The notes under the pieces were generated by a model. It did no database searches, was not told where the DNA came from, and saw nothing but the letters and a program-made list of their open reading frames with translations. The translations under genes and the position numbers were made by a program. This document shows positions 7,534-9,271 of a DNA stretch of 9,271 nucleotides, piece by piece (the first letter of the stretch is position 1; the number at the start of each line of letters is the position of its first letter). The stretch lies in the NCBI GenBank assembly GCA_028700615.1, contig JAQVSH010000060.1, positions 1 to 9,271 on the forward strand, in the 5' to 3' direction. This stretch comes from Bacteroidales bacterium. GTDB lineage: Bacteria > Bacteroidota > Bacteroidia > Bacteroidales > UBA4181.

Positions 7534-9271
7534 ATGAACCGAACATTATGTTTTCTGGTATTTTTTCTGTCCATTCAATGGATGGGCATAAGCCAAACAC
7601 CGGATCCCCTGAAGAATCAGGCAGACGGATCCAAAAATGCCTTCTATGAAAAACTTTCTATTTCCACAAAAGTCGGAGACGCTCTTCCCTCAACGGGAAT
7701 GCAACAGCCATTGCCCCGTATAAATAATGTGTCTGCGGTCGCTCCGGATGTACTTTGTCTGGAAATAAACGACTGTAAGATTCTGCCCATTGTACAAATC
7801 CCTTACCAGGCAGATTCGTCCGATGTGGTCACGGTAAATGGCTCTACCGCCTTGGGAGAACCCTGGGAAATGTTTGTTGTACGCAATGGATTTCCTCTCG
7901 GAAACCTGGTGGGCCCGGATCGTAAAACTATCGCTCTGCATGAAAGAATTGCCGGAGAGCACCTGGATACCAATATGGCGGATAAAACTACCAGCTACCT
8001 GATGAGCTCCCCCGGTGATCCTAATTACAGTAAAGCGGTTTCGCCTCAATCTATCTGGCGCAAGAGCAAACCGAGCGGATGGACGGACACTTCCTGGAAA
8101 GTAGATAAAGAGCAGTTTTACACAGCCACACATTTTCTCTATTTAAAACTGCCATACCCCCTCAAAACAGGACAAACCTACCTTATCCGCGTTCCCGGGC
8201 TGAACCTTAACCAGTCTGCATTCTATTATGTACACGCCCCGAAGTATGTTCGCTGTGAAGCGGTACATGTCTCTCAAATCGGACTTCGGGCAGATGACCC
8301 GGATAAAAATGCTTTTCTTTCTGTGTGGATGGGCAATGGAGGGGGTTACACCTACCCTGAAAACCTTGAATTTTCACTGATCAATGATCAAACCAACGAG
8401 AAAGTATTCACAGGAAAAGCCGTCATGCAATGGAAAGGGAGCGATCCTGAAGGCGTTGGCTCAAAAATTAACCATAGCAAAACAGACGTTATCCGTCTGG
8501 ATTTCAGCAGCTTCAATATTCCAGGACGCTATCGGGTGTGTGTAGAGGGAATAGGATGCGGTTATCCGTTTTATATTGATGCAGAAAACACCTGGAAGAA
8601 AGCCTTCGAAATTTCGATGAAGGGGGTTTTTCAGCACCGGAGTGGCATCCCAATGCTTCCTCCCTATACTGATTTTGTGCGTCCGCGCAGCTTCCATCCT
8701 GCCGATGGAGTAAAAGTATATCAATCCACATGCTCTCTGCTGAATAGCGGCAACGGCCTGAATGCACTCGGCACGGACAGAAGTAATTTTGGCAATCTGG
8801 TAGCAGGAAAGACAGATGTTCTGGTTCCGGAAGCCTGGGGCGGTACTATGGATGCCGGAGACTGGGACAGAAGAATCAATCACTTGTTTACCCCGAGGCT
8901 TTATCTGGAATTAGTGGAAATGTATCCGGATTATTTTAAAAATCTCTGTTTGAATATTCCTGAATCAGGAAACGATTTGCCTGATATTGTTGATGAAGCT
9001 TTATTCGGACTTGACATTTACCGGCGAATGCAATTGCCCGATGGAGGAATCCGGGGAGGGGTTGAATCGTCAGAACACCCGATCGAAGGAAGCACTTCCT
9101 GGCAGGAATCCCTTACGGTGCTGGCCTATGCTCCGGATCACTGGTCAGGTTATATATACGCCGGAGTAGCTGCCCGGGCAGCCTATGTATTAAAGAGTCT
9201 CGGACACCCTGAAAAATCAGAAATCTGGGAAAAAAGTGCAATAAAAGCCATGGTATGGACTGAAGCAGAAA
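7534..9271 (+). CDS. GH9 endoglucanase-like protein, N-terminal 579 residues (truncated by window edge)
   Basis: An uninterrupted frame runs from the ATG at 7534 to the right edge without a stop. The product should be an exported inverting endo-beta-1,4-glucanase or related GH9 enzyme acting on cellulose-like backbones. The signal peptide covers about residues 1-20 (LCFLVFFLSIQWMGIS before Gln). Residues about 40-225 form a beta-rich region before the usual domains. Residues about 240-348 match the CelD_N Ig-like domain (VHVSQIGLRADDPDKNAFLSV, ending GYPFYID). The GH9 barrel starts near 352; it has the catalytic Asp pair D440/D443 in GTMDAGDWDRR and the NIPESGNDLPDIVDEALFGL motif at 474-493. 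The general-acid Glu and the C-terminus lie beyond the window. The common GGWYDAGD appears as GGTMDAGD, with the Asp pair kept. The gene is divergent from CE1. Confidence 0.93.
   Translation, partial: MNRTLCFLVFFLSIQWMGISQTPDPLKNQADGSKNAFYEKLSISTKVGDALPSTGMQQPLPRINNVSAVAPDVLCLEINDCKILPIVQIPYQADSSDVVTVNGSTALGEPWEMFVVRNGFPLGNLVGPDRKTIALHERIAGEHLDTNMADKTTSYLMSSPGDPNYSKAVSPQSIWRKSKPSGWTDTSWKVDKEQFYTATHFLYLKLPYPLKTGQTYLIRVPGLNLNQSAFYYVHAPKYVRCEAVHVSQIGLRADDPDKNAFLSVWMGNGGGYTYPENLEFSLINDQTNEKVFTGKAVMQWKGSDPEGVGSKINHSKTDVIRLDFSSFNIPGRYRVCVEGIGCGYPFYIDAENTWKKAFEISMKGVFQHRSGIPMLPPYTDFVRPRSFHPADGVKVYQSTCSLLNSGNGLNALGTDRSNFGNLVAGKTDVLVPEAWGGTMDAGDWDRRINHLFTPRLYLELVEMYPDYFKNLCLNIPESGNDLPDIVDEALFGLDIYRRMQLPDGGIRGGVESSEHPIEGSTSWQESLTVLAYAPDHWSGYIYAGVAARAAYVLKSLGHPEKSEIWEKSAIKAMVWTEAE

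Noticed and set aside
7690..8133. Minus-strand open frame of 147 codons
   Set aside because: It lies wholly inside the GH9 gene on the opposite strand; its product has no recognisable domain, while the plus-strand frame shows signal peptide, CelD_N and GH9 motifs.
8461..8883. Minus-strand open frame of 140 codons
   Set aside because: Antisense to the GH9 catalytic region, including the DAGD motif; no protein family resemblance.

Overview
The window looks like chromosomal DNA from a glycan-degrading member of the Bacteroidota, probably Bacteroidales. The genes have Bacteroidota-type signal peptides, several ending in an Ala-Gln, Gly-Gln or Ser-Gln junction. The intergenic DNA is AT-rich, there is little Shine-Dalgarno signal, and one site matches the Bacteroidota -7 promoter element TAnnTTTG. 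The species cannot be named from this sequence.

Layout, left to right: (1) the 5' part of a GH3 beta-glucosidase-like gene on the minus strand, running off the left edge; (2) a complete GH2 beta-galactosidase-like gene on the minus strand, ending in a strong intrinsic terminator; (3) a DUF169 gene on the plus strand, divergent from the GH2 gene, with a perfect inverted repeat over its putative promoter; (4) a GH43-like arabinofuranosidase/xylosidase gene with a C-terminal CBM6-like region, minus strand, convergent with DUF169; (5) an AT-rich gap of about 400 bp; (6) a CE1-type esterase with an N-terminal beta-sandwich domain, minus strand, ending in a 13-bp-stem terminator; (7) a second AT-rich gap of about 400 bp; (8) the 5' 579 codons of a GH9 endoglucanase-like gene on the plus strand, with no stop codon before the right edge.

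All five enzymes carry export signals, so they should act in the periplasm, on the cell surface or outside the cell. GH9 would cut a beta-1,4-glucan backbone. GH43 and CE1 would remove arabinosyl/xylosyl and acyl decorations. GH2 would remove terminal galactosyl or related units, and GH3 would release glucose or xylose from oligosaccharides. The set fits a plant cell-wall hemicellulose such as a decorated xyloglucan or arabinoxylan. This is inferred from families only; no SusC/SusD pair, sensor-regulator or transporter lies in the window.

The genes do not form one tight operon. They are separated by 100-400 bp or change strand, and two have their own terminators. The DUF169 gene is the one member without an obvious role in glycan breakdown. 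I found no mobile element, CRISPR array, tRNA or rRNA.
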